A stretch of DNA of 64,000 nucleotides from Zoroaster sp. YZ-2022 (lineage: Eukaryota > Echinodermata > Asteroidea > Forcipulatida > Zoroasteridae), in assembly GCA_029582265.1 (NCBI GenBank), contig CM055816.1, positions 32,690,545 to 32,754,544 on the forward strand, written 5' to 3'. Positions 42,214 to 54,768 of this stretch are shown here, in pieces; the stretch's first letter is position 1, and every line of letters starts with the position of its first letter. The translations under genes and the position numbers were made by a program. The notes under the pieces were generated by a model, which did no database searches, was not told the origin of the DNA, and saw only the letters and a list, made by a program, of their open reading frames with translations.

Positions 42214-42479
42214 GTCTGTGAATACTTGATGATTTCCAAATTCAAGTGAACCCTCCGATTAATTACCTTGCATTAGAAATGAAAATGACTTGTTTTACAT
42301 GACAATTCATATCGAGTTACTTTGTAACCCTTTTCGATCCATTGTTCCCTAAAGTTGTTTTGGCATTTTAAGAACCAGGCAATACAATACCGCAATAAGA
42401 CGATTGTTATGGCATCAATGGTCGCTGGAAAGACGTTGAGAGAAACGAGATTATGTTGATTGATTGTATACACTACATG

Positions 42480-42604
42480 CAGTTCATTGCTTACTACACC
42501 CTGCCTCATCCAATCCATATACCATAAACCATCGCATCTAGCATCGGATGACACACACGAACCATCACCACAATCAAAAAAGCTTGCGTTGGGACACAAT
42601 GATT
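42480..42604 (-). pseudogene. LDLa exon copy C, broken splice sites
   Basis: SLCPNASFFDCGDGSC and SDARCDGLW are present, but the DCQ segment is deleted and the frame shifts. The acceptor reads TTCACGG in place of TTCACAG and the donor region reads GTAGTAAGC. Confidence 0.75.
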
Positions 42605-43184
42605 CGCCCGTGAATATTTAAAACAAATTAACAAAGTGAACTGTCCGATTAATTACATTGCATTGAAAATGGAAATTACTTGTTTTTCAAGCCTCTTTAT
42701 ATGGAGTGTAACCCTTTGTTTCGATATATTATAATGATTTTGTAACCCTTTGTTTCAATCAATTGTTGTCTGTGATAAAAATGGTGTTTTGATCAACTGA
42801 GCAGCACTCTGAGCAGGATTTTTTTCACGGCTGCATTTTTTTAATTAAGGAGTGAGGGGTCCGCTAAGAATAACATGAGCGATCCCACCACCCTTAATCG
42901 ATGTTGATTCATCATTTGAATGGAGACCATGATGATTTCTTTTCAATCTGATTTTCAAAGTTTATAGAGCCTTAAATCTTCATTATATTATTATAGTCGT
43001 TTTAATATAAATACATGTTAAGTCACCGAAATCGTTACTCACTAATGTGAATTGTGAAAGATCACTTAAAAGTTAGAACAATTAAATGCCTTTATTTTAC
43101 ACTCAGGTAATTGACAAATTGAAACTGTGAGATATCCATGGATGTTTGTGGACACATGCCCTATCAATCCCCGTCCCCCTGTGG
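42605..43184. other. Intron stretch without recognisable feature
   Basis: AT-rich, and part of the duplicated intron sequence around the LDLa copies (GATCAACTGAGCAGCACTCT recurs near 39310 and 39850). Confidence 0.4.
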
Positions 43185-44399
43185 CAGTGGCGCACATTGG
43201 GCCAGGGTGCGACCAAAGTGCGCCAAAACTAAATGTTTTAAATTACACTAATCGAGTGTATGTGTTACGAATGTAAATATTTCAAGGTTAAAATTATCGT
43301 TAAACAATTTGAGGAAGTTTGTGATTTAAATCCATTATACACTATTGGTAATGTTTGTAAAATTGTTTCTAAAAGTATCCTTACTTTCTTTGAATCAAAA
43401 TATACATTAAACAACCAACCTGTGAAAGGTTCAGTTTATTATGTGTTATTATCCGAGAAAATAATGAAAATGCATTCAGATGTTTCGTATTCATTCTTAT
43501 GTTTATTTGTTTTTGTTTCCAGAGGGGCAGCAATTATTTTTGGACATTATTTCACTATTTTACTAATTTGATAGCACATGAAACCAAAATATTTCATCAC
43601 TGTTTGATACTATGATCAATTTAACACCAATAAGTGATCATTTTTGTTTTGCGAATTTACCAGTAGGGGCTTACTGACTGAATATTACTTTTTAGATACG
43701 TCTTGCTTCCCACTATAAAGAAACTGATAACAATTTTAACTGCACAATTGTTTATCATGGATATCATTTCTCAAGACTTGCCTTTGTTTATGAAGCGGAA
43801 ACCGCAAGGGAATAATTAAGTCCTGTCAGTTTCACTGTGTGTAGCGCGCTGCTCACAGTTTAGTTATGAAAAAAGGGTTTAAAAATGGTGGGATGGGGTT
43901 TACAAAAATAGCTACAAAATCGCAGGTCGCAGGTGGTCGCAGATAATTTCGGGATCAAAATGTTGTTGAAGGGTTCAGCTTCAGGGAAATATGAGAATTT
44001 AGGCGGGAATCGGCGGGAATTTCTAGTTCACCACAGCTGAACAAAAAAAGGTATATTTTATAATTGTTTAAACCAAATTCCTCAGTTTTTGCTGATGAAA
44101 TGAAAAAGCTAATTTACAATCGATTTAAATTTTAAAGAATATAGATCATGCACTGGATTCACTTCAATTTACATGACGATAGCTTCTGTCAAAAGCCCAC
44201 AATGACAATTTTAAATTTATTACCAGCAACCGGCTATTATCAAAAATCCGTTTTTTGAGATTGTAAGGCAGTTCTACAGTTAATTGTTTATAAAATAGTC
44301 GTAGGGGATCTTATCAACCTAAAAATGTAAAAGAAATAAAATCTGGAACATACGCAAATGACCCCTTTTGGCACACTTTGGTTTCGCCCTGGTCCACTG
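43185..44399. mobile_element. 1.2-kb TIR element, unclassified
   Basis: CAGTGGCGCACATTGGGCCA and GGTGCGACCAAAGTGCGCC on the left are mirrored by GGCACACTTTGGTTTCGCCC and TGGTCCACTG on the right. TGTGG flanks both sides (43180-43184, 44400-44404), a possible 5-bp duplication. The inside has no transposase frame. Confidence 0.6.
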
Positions 44400-44757
44400 T
44401 GTGGCGTGGCCAAAGGGGCAACCTTCAGGAATATTTGTTTAAAAAGTTTGTTTTTTTAAACTAAATATTCGGAAACATAAATAACAATGGGTATGGTTCC
44501 CCCTAACAGTGATCTATTAAGGTTTGCATGACCTCATTCGATACATCTTGTCAAACTGAACATACCTACGATGTTTATGAACATACGGATGAGCTAAGAA
44601 GTTTACTATCTGCATTCATACTTATAGCCTGTTTACACTTTTGGTGAAATGAATCTAGAGATATGTACAAAAACAAACCTATGAAAGTTTAGGAAAACAT
44701 TGAACATGCATTTAAACGTGGAATTTACGTCTCTGAATGGCAAGAGTATATTTCCAG

Positions 44758-45973
44758 GGAAACAATTAATTATATTTAGGAAGATCATCGAGGGTGTCAA
44801 GAACAAAAATCTCCGTGCTGTGATGACATTCATAGACTTCAAAAAGGCTTTTGACTCAATCTACAGGGGGAAGATGCTCGATATCCTCAGTGCATACGGG
44901 ATACCCAAGAAACTCGTGGAAACAGTGGCAGCGTCCTACGCTCGCACATGGGCCTGGCACAAAGGGCACATCGATTGCCATAAGTGCCACATACCCTACA
45001 ACAACAACAACACATGGGCCAGGGTCACCACGTCCGACGGAACCACTGAACCGTTCAACATCTTGGCGGGAGTGCTACAGGGCGACACTCCGCCCCATAC
45101 CTCTTTATCATCGTGCTCGATTATGCACTGAGGAGGGCCATTGACGGGAGAGAGGAAGAGCTAGGTTTCACCATAACACCACGCAAGAGTCGGCGAGTGC
45201 CTCCAGTGACAATCACCGACCTGGACTTCGCCGATGACATCGCGCTGGTCTCAAACACTGTGGAACAGGCTCGTACCCTTCTACTGTCAGTGGAGGAAGA
45301 GTGTCTGAAGATAGGACTACATTTCAACGCGGGGGAATACCAAGGTTCTGGCATACAACACAACCGACGCTACCGTCCACACCAGAGACTGCACGCTGCT
45401 CAAAATCGTGTCCGACTTCAAATATCTCGGGGCTTATGTCGACTCCAGCGAAAAAGATCTTGGGACCAGACGAGGTCTGGCGTGGTCTGCGCTCCACAAT
45501 ATGAAGAAAGTGTGGACGTCGGCTGTTCATCTCCACGATTGAGTCCATCCTACTCTATGGTGCGGAGACGTGGACCCTCACAACCAAGGACGAGAAGTCA
45601 CTGGACGGATGCTACACCCGCATGCTTCGCATGGCCCCTCAACATATCGTGACGGGACCGCATGAGGAACGTCGACCTATATAACGGCATGCAGAGAGTG
45701 ACGGATAAGATCAGGGAGTGTCGTCTGAATCTCGTTGGTGAGCTTGCCGCCCACCCGACCATACTGTGGGAGCCCACCCAGGGCACCGCCTCAAGGGGGA
45801 GAAGAAGGCTGACCTTTGTGGACCAGCTCAAGAGGGACACCGACCTCACATCCGCTGAGGAGCTGCGCTCCTGCATGGCGGACCGAGACAACTGGAGGAA
45901 GAGGACTCGTGGTCTGGCTCGTGATGTCGTCACTACTCAGGCGGCTCCGACAAATTTGTTTTTCTTTAAGTAA
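44758..45973 (+). mobile_element. LINE reverse transcriptase fragment (RTE-like/endonuclease-RT type)
   Basis: The first frame has AVMTFIDFKKAFDSIYRGKM and LSAYGIPKKLVETVAASYAR, then FNILAGVLQGDTPP; after a shift, RRAIDGREEELGFTI and TDLDFADDIALVS (catalytic FADD). Two further shifts lead to the C terminus (RECRLNLVGELAAHPT, RRLTFVDQLKRDT, SCMADRDNWRKRT). Endonuclease and N terminus are missing, so it is 5'-truncated, which is normal for LINE copies. Its GC content is well above its surroundings. Confidence 0.85.
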
Positions 45974-45974
45974 G

Positions 45975-46095
45975 ACTAATTGCGGTGACACCATGTGGAA
46001 TCTCAATTGAGTAGTAATTAGTTCTGAAAAGAACTGGTGGTACAACTCGACGTTTCGATCAGTATGCTCTGATCGTCCTCGGGAGAATGTTTTTC
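45975..46095 (-). mobile_element. Penelope-like terminal sequence, inverted copy
   Basis: AGACTAATTGCGGTGACACC and CGACGTTTCGATCAGTATGC are the reverse complement of 32235-32375. The copy directly abuts the LINE fragment's end, so the two insertions are nested or joined. Confidence 0.75.
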
Positions 46096-46236
46096 TTTGT
46101 TTTTCCAAAATGTATTTTTTTGACATTTTAAGAACCAGGCTATACAATACTGCAATAAGGCTATTGCCATAGTATCATTGGTCGTTGGAAAGACTTTTGT
46201 GAAACAAGATTATGTTGAAGGAATATACACTAGTTC

Positions 46237-46346
46237 ATTGCTTACCACATCTTCCTCATCCAGTACATATACCTGACAGTCTCTGAAACCATCACACACA
46301 AGAAACATCACCACAATCGAAAAAGCTGGCATTGGGGAAAAATGAT
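46237..46346 (-). pseudogene. LDLa exon copy E, decayed
   Basis: NASFFDCGDVSCV is readable. Then a deletion and a TGA follow, and the tail RDCQVYVLDEEDV and donor GTG|GTAAGC remain. The acceptor is lost. It is the copy farthest upstream in gene 1. Confidence 0.7.
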
Positions 46347-46399
46347 CCAAACTACGAGCGTCCCACGTCCCAACTAGTTGTTCACACGTGATATGTCTT

Positions 46400-47440
46400 C
46401 CACCAATCATATACCGATGCACAAAAACATCATGCCATTATCTCATGTGATAACCACCTGAATACACCCAATTTGTATTGCATTATAAGGGCATCTACAA
46501 CAACCCAAAGACAATGCAAAAGACATACAAATTGGTATCAAACAGTTGGAACTGGAATGAACTATACCAGACAGAGAATAGTGATCTAGTACCAAGACAC
46601 CTTTATATGCATTCACCAGTGTTGTTGGTCTCGGTATCCCCCCGCAGGCTCCCCTGGCTGGTTCAGCTCGCTTTACTCACTGGTTTCAATAATAATTCCG
46701 CCTAAGCCAGGCCAGAATCCACGGATTATTGCATGCGAAGTGTGCACATCCGCTGCAAAATAGTTCAGCTTTGTCGAGATAAAGCTGCTTCGAAAAATGT
46801 TTACAGAAAAAGATATTTAATTTAAATATGTATATTCACAACCATGCGTGCACAACAGCACACGTAATTTGGCGGTTGCAGCAACAGCGGGTCTGCGATG
46901 TATTTCACAAGATCTTAGCCTTTAATCGTTTGTTTATTTCTTCAAATAAATGTAATGTGAATGCACCTTAGAAGCACATTTATTTGTAAGGATAATATTA
47001 ACACCTTTAAACCAATTATGCTTAAGAGAAAGGCGAAGTATAAACGCAGGTGTGTTTGATAATTCGAAAAATTGCAGGCCTCATTATTTAAATTTATTTT
47101 AAAAATCTAACTGCAATTATGATGAATTTATTATAAATTTTCCCAATATGAACACCATAACAGAACAATCTAATTTACACCATTGATGTAATTTTAAATT
47201 TGAACGGTTTCCAGCAGTAGCAGGTGTTGCTTAGGGTCAGTGGTTCCATCTATGTTTTAGTCCTCATCCGATTGTCCATGAGCACAATATACCCTTTGAA
47301 TCCCCCACCCCACCTACCCACCCACTCACCCCCACTAAAAATTAGTTCAGGACGAAAATTGTTCAGGAGATGTTTGACATTATAATCAACTTTACACCAA
47401 ATACGTTGCAACGTGCCATCGCGCTGTTTTTGTAAGTAGG
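46400..47440. other. Gene-free stretch
   Basis: No exon, element end or conserved frame is recognised. If gene 1 has a signal-peptide exon, it should lie in or beyond this stretch, but I cannot point to it. Confidence 0.3.
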
Positions 47441-48020
47441 TTTCTAAACAAAATTTAATTACTCCGTTCATGCTCACCCCAAATTTCTCAAATTCCGTAA
47501 GTTCACTGTTGAGGTATATCCAAATAGCATGGTTAATTCCCATTAGCCTGCTTTGAACCCTTGACCCAAAAAATCCTACTGCAAAAATCATGGTCCCATA
47601 GGACCGTGTACAAATCCTGCATGGTCCCATAGGACCGTGTACAAATCCTAATCCCATCTGTCAACACTAGGCCATTGACTTCGGCTCTGAGCGGCTTATC
47701 AAAAGCTATCAGTTACCCACTATGGTGTGCCAGGACATTATTCCAGACATGGTGGAGCCATCAGCCAGAGGATGAGAGATGTTTATTCCTATAACTGCTA
47801 TGGGTACACATAATAGGGTATATTTTATGTCGATTTGGGGTAGGGGAAAAACCGTTATCAGAACTAAAATAAACATCAACCTAAAGGGCCCTTACATTTT
47901 TTGTTTTGCTTCAAATTGTTGTCTAGGGTCTAGAGGACCTCTAGGCATCTGTTAAAACCATTGGGAGTTGGTAGTGTTCAACGCAACAGAAGTTATAGCG
48001 CCCTTTCACACCTACTGTAA
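47440..48020. repeat. Dispersed repeat family X, copy 2
   Basis: Similar to 15115-15555, with GGTCCCATAGGACCGTGTAC duplicated in tandem (47592-47646), CCCATCTGTCAACACTAGG, and TTTCACACCTACTGTAAAAT at the end. Confidence 0.6.
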
Positions 48021-48105
48021 AATAAAGCGCGATGCAACCGCGGTGTGAGTATAAGTGCCATGACACTTATACTCACACCAAATTTCAGTTTAAAGGTGCT
48101 TAAAG

Positions 48106-48325
48106 GGGCAGTGTGGTCACGATCACAGCAGACTTTCATCGGGGCATGGAATCGGTGTCCTAGTTTAAGATGAACACAGTGACAGAAAATTACTGGCTTA
48201 TGTATACAGCAGCAATGGTATTATGACTTTATCATGTGGGATATTATTCCCAGTCACCGAGTTAATCTAAAACTAGCACTCCGATTCCATGCCCTGTTGA
48301 TCGTGACGATATTTGCCCTTTAAAA
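48106..48325. mobile_element. MITE family P copy 3
   Basis: GTCACGATCACAGCAGACTT, GGGCATGGAATCGGTGTCCT and the mirrored CTCCGATTCCATGCCCTG and GATCGTGACGATATTTGCCC match copies 1 and 2. Outer bases are AAAGGGGCA and TGCCCTTTAAA. Confidence 0.75.
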
Positions 48326-48329
48326 GTGA

Positions 48330-50366
48330 ATCATCAATTAGCTGATGACGGTACCAATATTCCTTAGAAATAATGTTTTGTCTTGTGTGCTATTTTGTTT
48401 TTAAATAATTAGTGAGCATTACTGCCAGTACGTTTATCGTAAAGAGCACTCTTGCCAAAATTTCACGTTAGATTGAATACACAAAATCATCCCTGAATAC
48501 ATTTTCACTGTTTTCTCGTTAGCATGTTTTGTTTCTATGTGTGGGTTTATATACCAACGTCATTTGTTACTAAGAAGGCACCCGATCAATACTTTCGTAT
48601 TTATAGTAAATAAGGGAAATTGCTGACATTGGAAGGGTGAACGCACCAATTCAGGGTGGGGAAGGGGTTAAACTGGGCTCCAGAAATACATGTATGTGTG
48701 CATCGGTTTACTCTACAAAGATTTGTTAATGGGGGCAGGGGCTTAGGTTGGGATGAGGGTGGGGCATGAGGTTTGTGAGGGGGACTGTGGTCATTAGTAT
48801 GATTAAATTGTTCAAGACATTGAGATAGCTGTAAATAATTAGAAAGGCTTTCCTATAACAGCATAACTTGAACCAAATTGTCCGGGCTGTCATATCTCCA
48901 AAATATCTCAATACAAAAGATGACATTTGTCCTTAAAGATTTTAAAACTACCATTGCGTAAGGATCAGAGTGACAACAATTCATCAAGGATATAGTTTTT
49001 TTTTTTTACAACTTTATTATTTCTTTACAATAAAAAAAATATATATATATATATTTTTTACATTGTGTACGCGGGGAACAAATTTCACATATACAATGTA
49101 TGGTGGCTAAGAGAGGCCTCACAAATTGGGAAAACGTTCATACTCCTGTGTGAAAAAGTCGTTTAAAGCACAGCACGGCAGAATTCCAATCGATCCAACA
49201 ATTTTGGCTGCAATTGGACATCGTTTCATAGCAATAAATAAATAAATAAATAAATAAAAATGCCGACACCTGGGTCAGAGGCGACGCGCGCGGAGACCAG
49301 AAACCGGCGATTTTTTGGCCTAATAGTCCAAGTCCAGACACAAATATTTCAACACACAATTCGATATACTGGTGTAATCAACTAGAACAAGCTTCCCAGT
49401 GATTAGAAACTCGTCTACACTTAATGCATTTAAATACAAAATTAAAATGTACCTATAAAATTGTTCTATGTAAACTACTTATGTGTATTATCTTTGTTAA
49501 TTGTTATCATAGTACCATGACTCGTAAAATTTGCAGTTTATTCATGATTAGTGTTTTGATGTTTTTGTATTTCCATGTGACCGTTCGTGCGTCTTGTCTT
49601 GTATTTTATGGCATATCCCCAACTCAAACAACGACATTACATGGTACACCATTAGGTTTTTTTCTGTCATGACATATATAAGGTACACCATTGGGCCTAT
49701 CCTAATTGCCGGGTATCCTAAGTCATTGTACCATGGTACAACCATGGAGTTCCTCCATGGTACAACCATGGAGGAAGGAAAAGTGCTCCCGCCAAGGTCA
49801 AACTTCTTGATCCCAGTATCAGTCTGGTAGAGACAATTATCACCTTTGTTTATATCTTGGTTTACTAATAGGCTTAAACAACAGGGGGCTTGCTGGCTCA
49901 TACAGTTCACTTCATCCATATTCATAATATGTTGCTGTTGGTGGTGGAGTGTAGCCTGATTGGTTAATCTGTTATCGCTTCACTGCTTCTTTCAGTACAT
50001 ATGCCAATGGTAGGCAAATTGTGCACAATACATAATGACACTTTTTATCGTATCTGTCCGACTAATGCGTCGACACAGCGTTATAAGCTGATTTTACACA
50101 GGTTGGCTGTTTCATGTACACGTTAATTCAAAGAGAGTATCAGCATACTCGTAGTAGCAGTTTGCCAACATTACCAATGATATACTGTCCCTTATACTAA
50201 CGCAATTGTATATGTGACCGAAGTTATGTTGTTAAACAAATCCACAACTTACCCATTCCGAAGCATAACATAAACACAATCACCAATTCCAGAAGCATAG
50301 TCGTTCTCGTCCGTCAAAAAACAAAACAAAACAAAAAACAAAACAAAACAAACAAAAACAAACAAA

Positions 50367-50402
<36 letters not shown>

Positions 50403-53400
50403 ATTCCAACAGGCTGAATAAAGCAAGACAAAATCTTTCTGGCCCTGATTAACGAACGAATAAACGATTCAGATTTTGTGTTCAACGTACGCCGATTTGA
50501 TAACTTAACAGGTATTTCCTCAGGAGTTCTCTGAACATGCTGAAAGCTGACGCGTTCGGTGACCAAGCTGATGGGCGTGTTAAATGCACACACAGAAAGT
50601 TTGACAACATCATTTTATTCAATGCAAACTCGACGGGGCTCAGTGAAACGTGAACCAGGTTTTGGATGAAACAAGTCATCGGCTCTCAATAGGCTGCGTC
50701 TGGGATCCGGTATCTATTATGCCGCATTTAATGTTGTTGTTTACACTTTGCGTGACCTTTAGAGGACCAGGGTGATTTCCCGTCAGACAAAAGGGTGTGT
50801 ATTCGTATGCAGAATATGTACAGTTTTTACTTGATTTGTGATGTAATTTAAGGGCTTTTATTATGTTATGGTTTCTTGTCAATGACCAGTGTACATTTTG
50901 AGACCAGCGCAGTTTGATCTTTGGGTCTCTTGTAAACATGTGATGTCATTGGTCACATCGACTATTATAGAAAGGGCACACTTATGCTCGGTTTATTCGC
51001 ACTGCTACCGCATTTGCAAACCTTAGGGAAAACATGGTCCTTAAAACCGGTAGACACTTTTGGTAAACTATTTGTAAATTCATACATACTCTATAAGAAC
51101 CAAGACATATATACAAACCAACCTGTGATTTTGTTATCTGTATTATTTAGTCGATTTTCATGAATGGTATGTACAGTTTGACACGGCCTATCGAATTAGG
51201 CCATTTTTGGCAGATATTTATTATAGAAATGATTTCATTCATTTCACTAAAAGGATAGCACCTGAGACAGAAATACTGAAAGCGATGGTTGATAACATCA
51301 TAGAGAAAGGTCCTTTCTCTATGATAACATCATCAACTGTACATCAAGTAGGTTTCAAACTGTAATCATTATGTTTTTACATTACCAATATAGCGTAAAT
51401 GGCTTTAATACCAGCAACCCTAGAAAAACTTCACAGTACCACGACTCTGATTGCTGACTGAATGGGATCAACAAACACCAACAAATAAATACTACCAGCT
51501 ACACGTCATCACATCAATGACGGATACATTCTTGAACTCTTTGTATATGAACTCTGCCATTGAGTGATTTGAAGTCCTTTTGATATTAATTTACAATAAC
51601 CCGTCGTCTGTGGGAGTTTTCATAGGACGGTTTGAGGGTTTTATGCACTATGGACGCACAAAAGGCCTACAATTGTATAGTTACGACAATTTGTTTACCG
51701 TTCATTGTGATATTTTTATACCATTGTGTAGCAACCAAGTTGTCATTACTTTTTGCCTTGTGAAAATATCACTTCCCATTTCTTAGTATTTGGCAAAGTA
51801 GAAAGCCAAACTTGTTTATTTAAATAATTTGTTTCGTTATAATTTGTTTCTGTTGATGGCTGCGCGCTGGTTTAAAATTAGGTCTAGGCCTATACATATT
51901 TCTTTTCTCCAATTTCGGCCTGATTATAGACAGATTGTCACATCACCGTCATCATCATCACTTTGCCTATAGCTATTGCCAGATATTGACAAGAAAGTTA
52001 ATTTGGTCAACATTTTTTTGTCCATTTCGTCACCGGTACCAAACAACTACCCAATGTATATTACCAAGGAGATCTCTTTGAACCAAAAAAGCACACATAG
52101 TCTAAAAAGTGAAATTATAAAACAGGTTTATATTGTGAATGTTCATGAAACTGGTTATTAAGTAAAGAAAGTTAATTTGATATGGTGGCAATAACCAATC
52201 ATTGTCTTTAAAAATGCTAATCATATGCCGTGGTTATTCTTTGAATGGCCGTGGGTGTGTGTATATAATCATACATGTATGCGGAGTGCGCACAACTTAT
52301 TAGAACACCCACCTTGTTGGTTTAATTAAGGGTAATATTTGTATTATCTTATAGAAAAGCTCGTGATGAATTAAGCAAATATTTCTACAGAATAAATGCA
52401 AAATAACATATATTAAATTACAAATCTTAAATCTGTGTATATTTTCTACAGTCCACAATAACACGTCATTTGACATACAAAATGGTTATACGACCTATAT
52501 CATTCCGAGTAATACATTAAAATAACAATGGTACAGACGATGTGATCTATAACATTATATGTTTACAAAAGAACTACAAATGTCAAACTGCGCCAGGCAT
52601 AAAATGTACACTGGTCCGTGACAAGAAACCATCAAATCTGATTTTTTGAAACGTCAGTAATTCAGTGGAGACCACTGATATCTATTAGCCTATTGTGACT
52701 GGATATCTAGGGTTGCCTTCTGGTGCCTGACAAATAAAGGCATCCGCCGCAGGAATTCACAAAGGAAGGCACATCGATAAATATGGCATCTAGTCAGTGT
52801 AATAGAGATCGGTGACCCGACCCACTCACGATTTTGTTTTCAGCAATACACTTCGTCCACTGTATGCATTTGTATACTAAAAATGTTTTTGTTTACTTTA
52901 TTTTCCTTTAAAAATAAATTCTCCACAACCGTAATTTACTATTACATAGAAGGCCTTTGCTTCTGAATTAATTTTGTAAATGTATAAAAATAAATTCATA
53001 AAAATGTTAAAAAACCTAGTTTTGAACTCAGTACCTCTTACTTACAAGACGATCATTCTAACGACTAGTCTACAATACCAATCGAAGTTGTTGGTGAATT
53101 AAATTTTAAATTAGATTTCTATGCCAACTTATTAGCCATTAACGAAGTGTACTGCAAAAAAACAAATAAATAAATAAATAAAAAATAAAACATAATAACC
53201 TTACCCACTGTATACCAATTTTTTTATAATGATGGCTTACAATGTCGAATGACTATAAAATGGCTTTAAACACAAAATCAAACTGCAAACCACATACGAC
53301 CCCAAAATATTACAGCATTTTACATAACAAATATATCAAATATTTGTAAATCTGAGTAAAACATTGCATTTACATTGGAACATTTAATTGCATCAGTTCA

Positions 53401-53530
53401 GATACTACCATCGGTGTAGAGCAAAAAATTAAATCAATTAGATCCTTGCCATTTGATGTTCAAAAGTGATACGAAAATGGTTTAAATAGCTTGCGGGACT
53501 TTTCATGGGTGTTGGTAAAAAAACCTGCAA
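48330..53530. other. Gene-free intergenic stretch with microsatellites
   Basis: Holds AT microsatellites (49040-49055), an (AAATA)n run (49232-49255), an A/C-rich run with (CAA)n (50313-50402), a perfect 12-bp hairpin at 51299-51323 flanked by direct repeats, and palindromic CCATGGTACAACCATGGAG doublets (49733-49775). I see no coding exon. Confidence 0.4.
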
Positions 53531-53532
53531 GT

Positions 53533-53705
53533 GTCGGAGCTAGTCTGGGGTAGTCGGAGGAAGCTATTAAAAGGTACACAAAAGAAGCCAGGAGTTCCAT
53601 CATAATACTTCCATGATAATACGGAGGATCCGTGAATACAAGTAATAACCATTCCATTGCGCACCTTTTTAACGCTACCTCCGACTGTCTCCAACTAGCT
53701 CCGAC
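53533..53705. mobile_element. Short foldback MITE
   Basis: GTCGGAGCTAGTCTGGGG and GTAGTCGGAGGAAGC on the left are mirrored by CTACCTCCGACTGTCTCC and AACTAGCTCCGAC on the right over 173 bp. The long minus-strand frames across it are by-products. Confidence 0.65.
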
Positions 53706-54765
53706 TAGATTTACTACCTCCAGGTTTGACCAAGTTCCTTTTACGGGTGTTGTATGATGAGATTTTCTATCTGAAAAGTTCAACTTTTTGACCAGTTTTA
53801 TTTATCGAAAGACAACCGTGTCCCAAGGGTTTTGGGATCAATGCTGCTGTTACGTGTTATGGATGATGTTGATCCAATGATCCAAACTTCGAGCGCCTCG
53901 TAGAATAATCTGTTAGGATCTCATTTTGTAGCAAAGGCCGCACAAGTAGTTGTTGACACGTGGTTTGTGTTCCACTAATCATATGCGAAGGATTAGTGTG
54001 TGAATTAAATAATTTACTTCATATTAAAGTAAATTCAACTTATTAAAATATCATATTTTATAAAGTATGATAATAGGCTATATAATGTTTTTCTGAAAGG
54101 GTTGGTACAGCATTTGTAATTACCTTATTTACATATTAATTTGTGAATTAGTATCCGAAAGCTAACTTGATTTGAAGTTTGTAAATGTAACCAATCAACA
54201 CTAGAAATTATTCCAGTGCAAAACACGAACAAATATGACATGTTTGCTCCAAGTATTTTCTATAAAGATACTGAACTTAGAATCAGGACTTAGACTCTCC
54301 ATTGAGCTTAAACGAGTATGCATACTTTGGAAACATTACCAATGTTGAACATTCCCTTTGATGTATATTTTAATTAAAAGAAGGTAAACTAACCCGTAGA
54401 AGCAGTGTTGCAAACATTACCAATTTTGTATTTCCCTTCAATGTACATCTTGACTCAAGGAGAGTAAGCATACAGTTTTGCAAACGTTTCCAATATTGTA
54501 CCTTTCCTTAATTTTTTAAAATAATAATTAGATCCTTCTTCATCATGTGTGTTGTAGCGTAGAGTTGTAGCATGGCTTGTACTACTGTTGGCTAATTCTC
54601 TTTGTTGAGTGCCAAACCCACTGCTGCACTGTTGGCTTGCTCGTGAGGCTCTTGACTTGGTTTCCCATCTGAGTAGCGGTCTTCCTCGACTTCTCTACTA
54701 GTATTAATTAAATTACATCCAGTCATGTCTTATGTTATGATTGTGCGCTGTACTGAGAATTATCT
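53706..54765. other. Gene-free stretch
   Basis: GATCCAAACTTCGAGCGCC with TTGACACGTGGTTTGTGTTC (53880-53970) resembles 46346-46410, so another repeat is shared with the gene 1 region. Nothing else is recognised. Confidence 0.35.
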
Positions 54766-54768
54766 ATA

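Noticed and set aside
53460..53783. 107-codon minus-strand frame
   Set aside because: It spans a foldback MITE and its mirror; this is chance.
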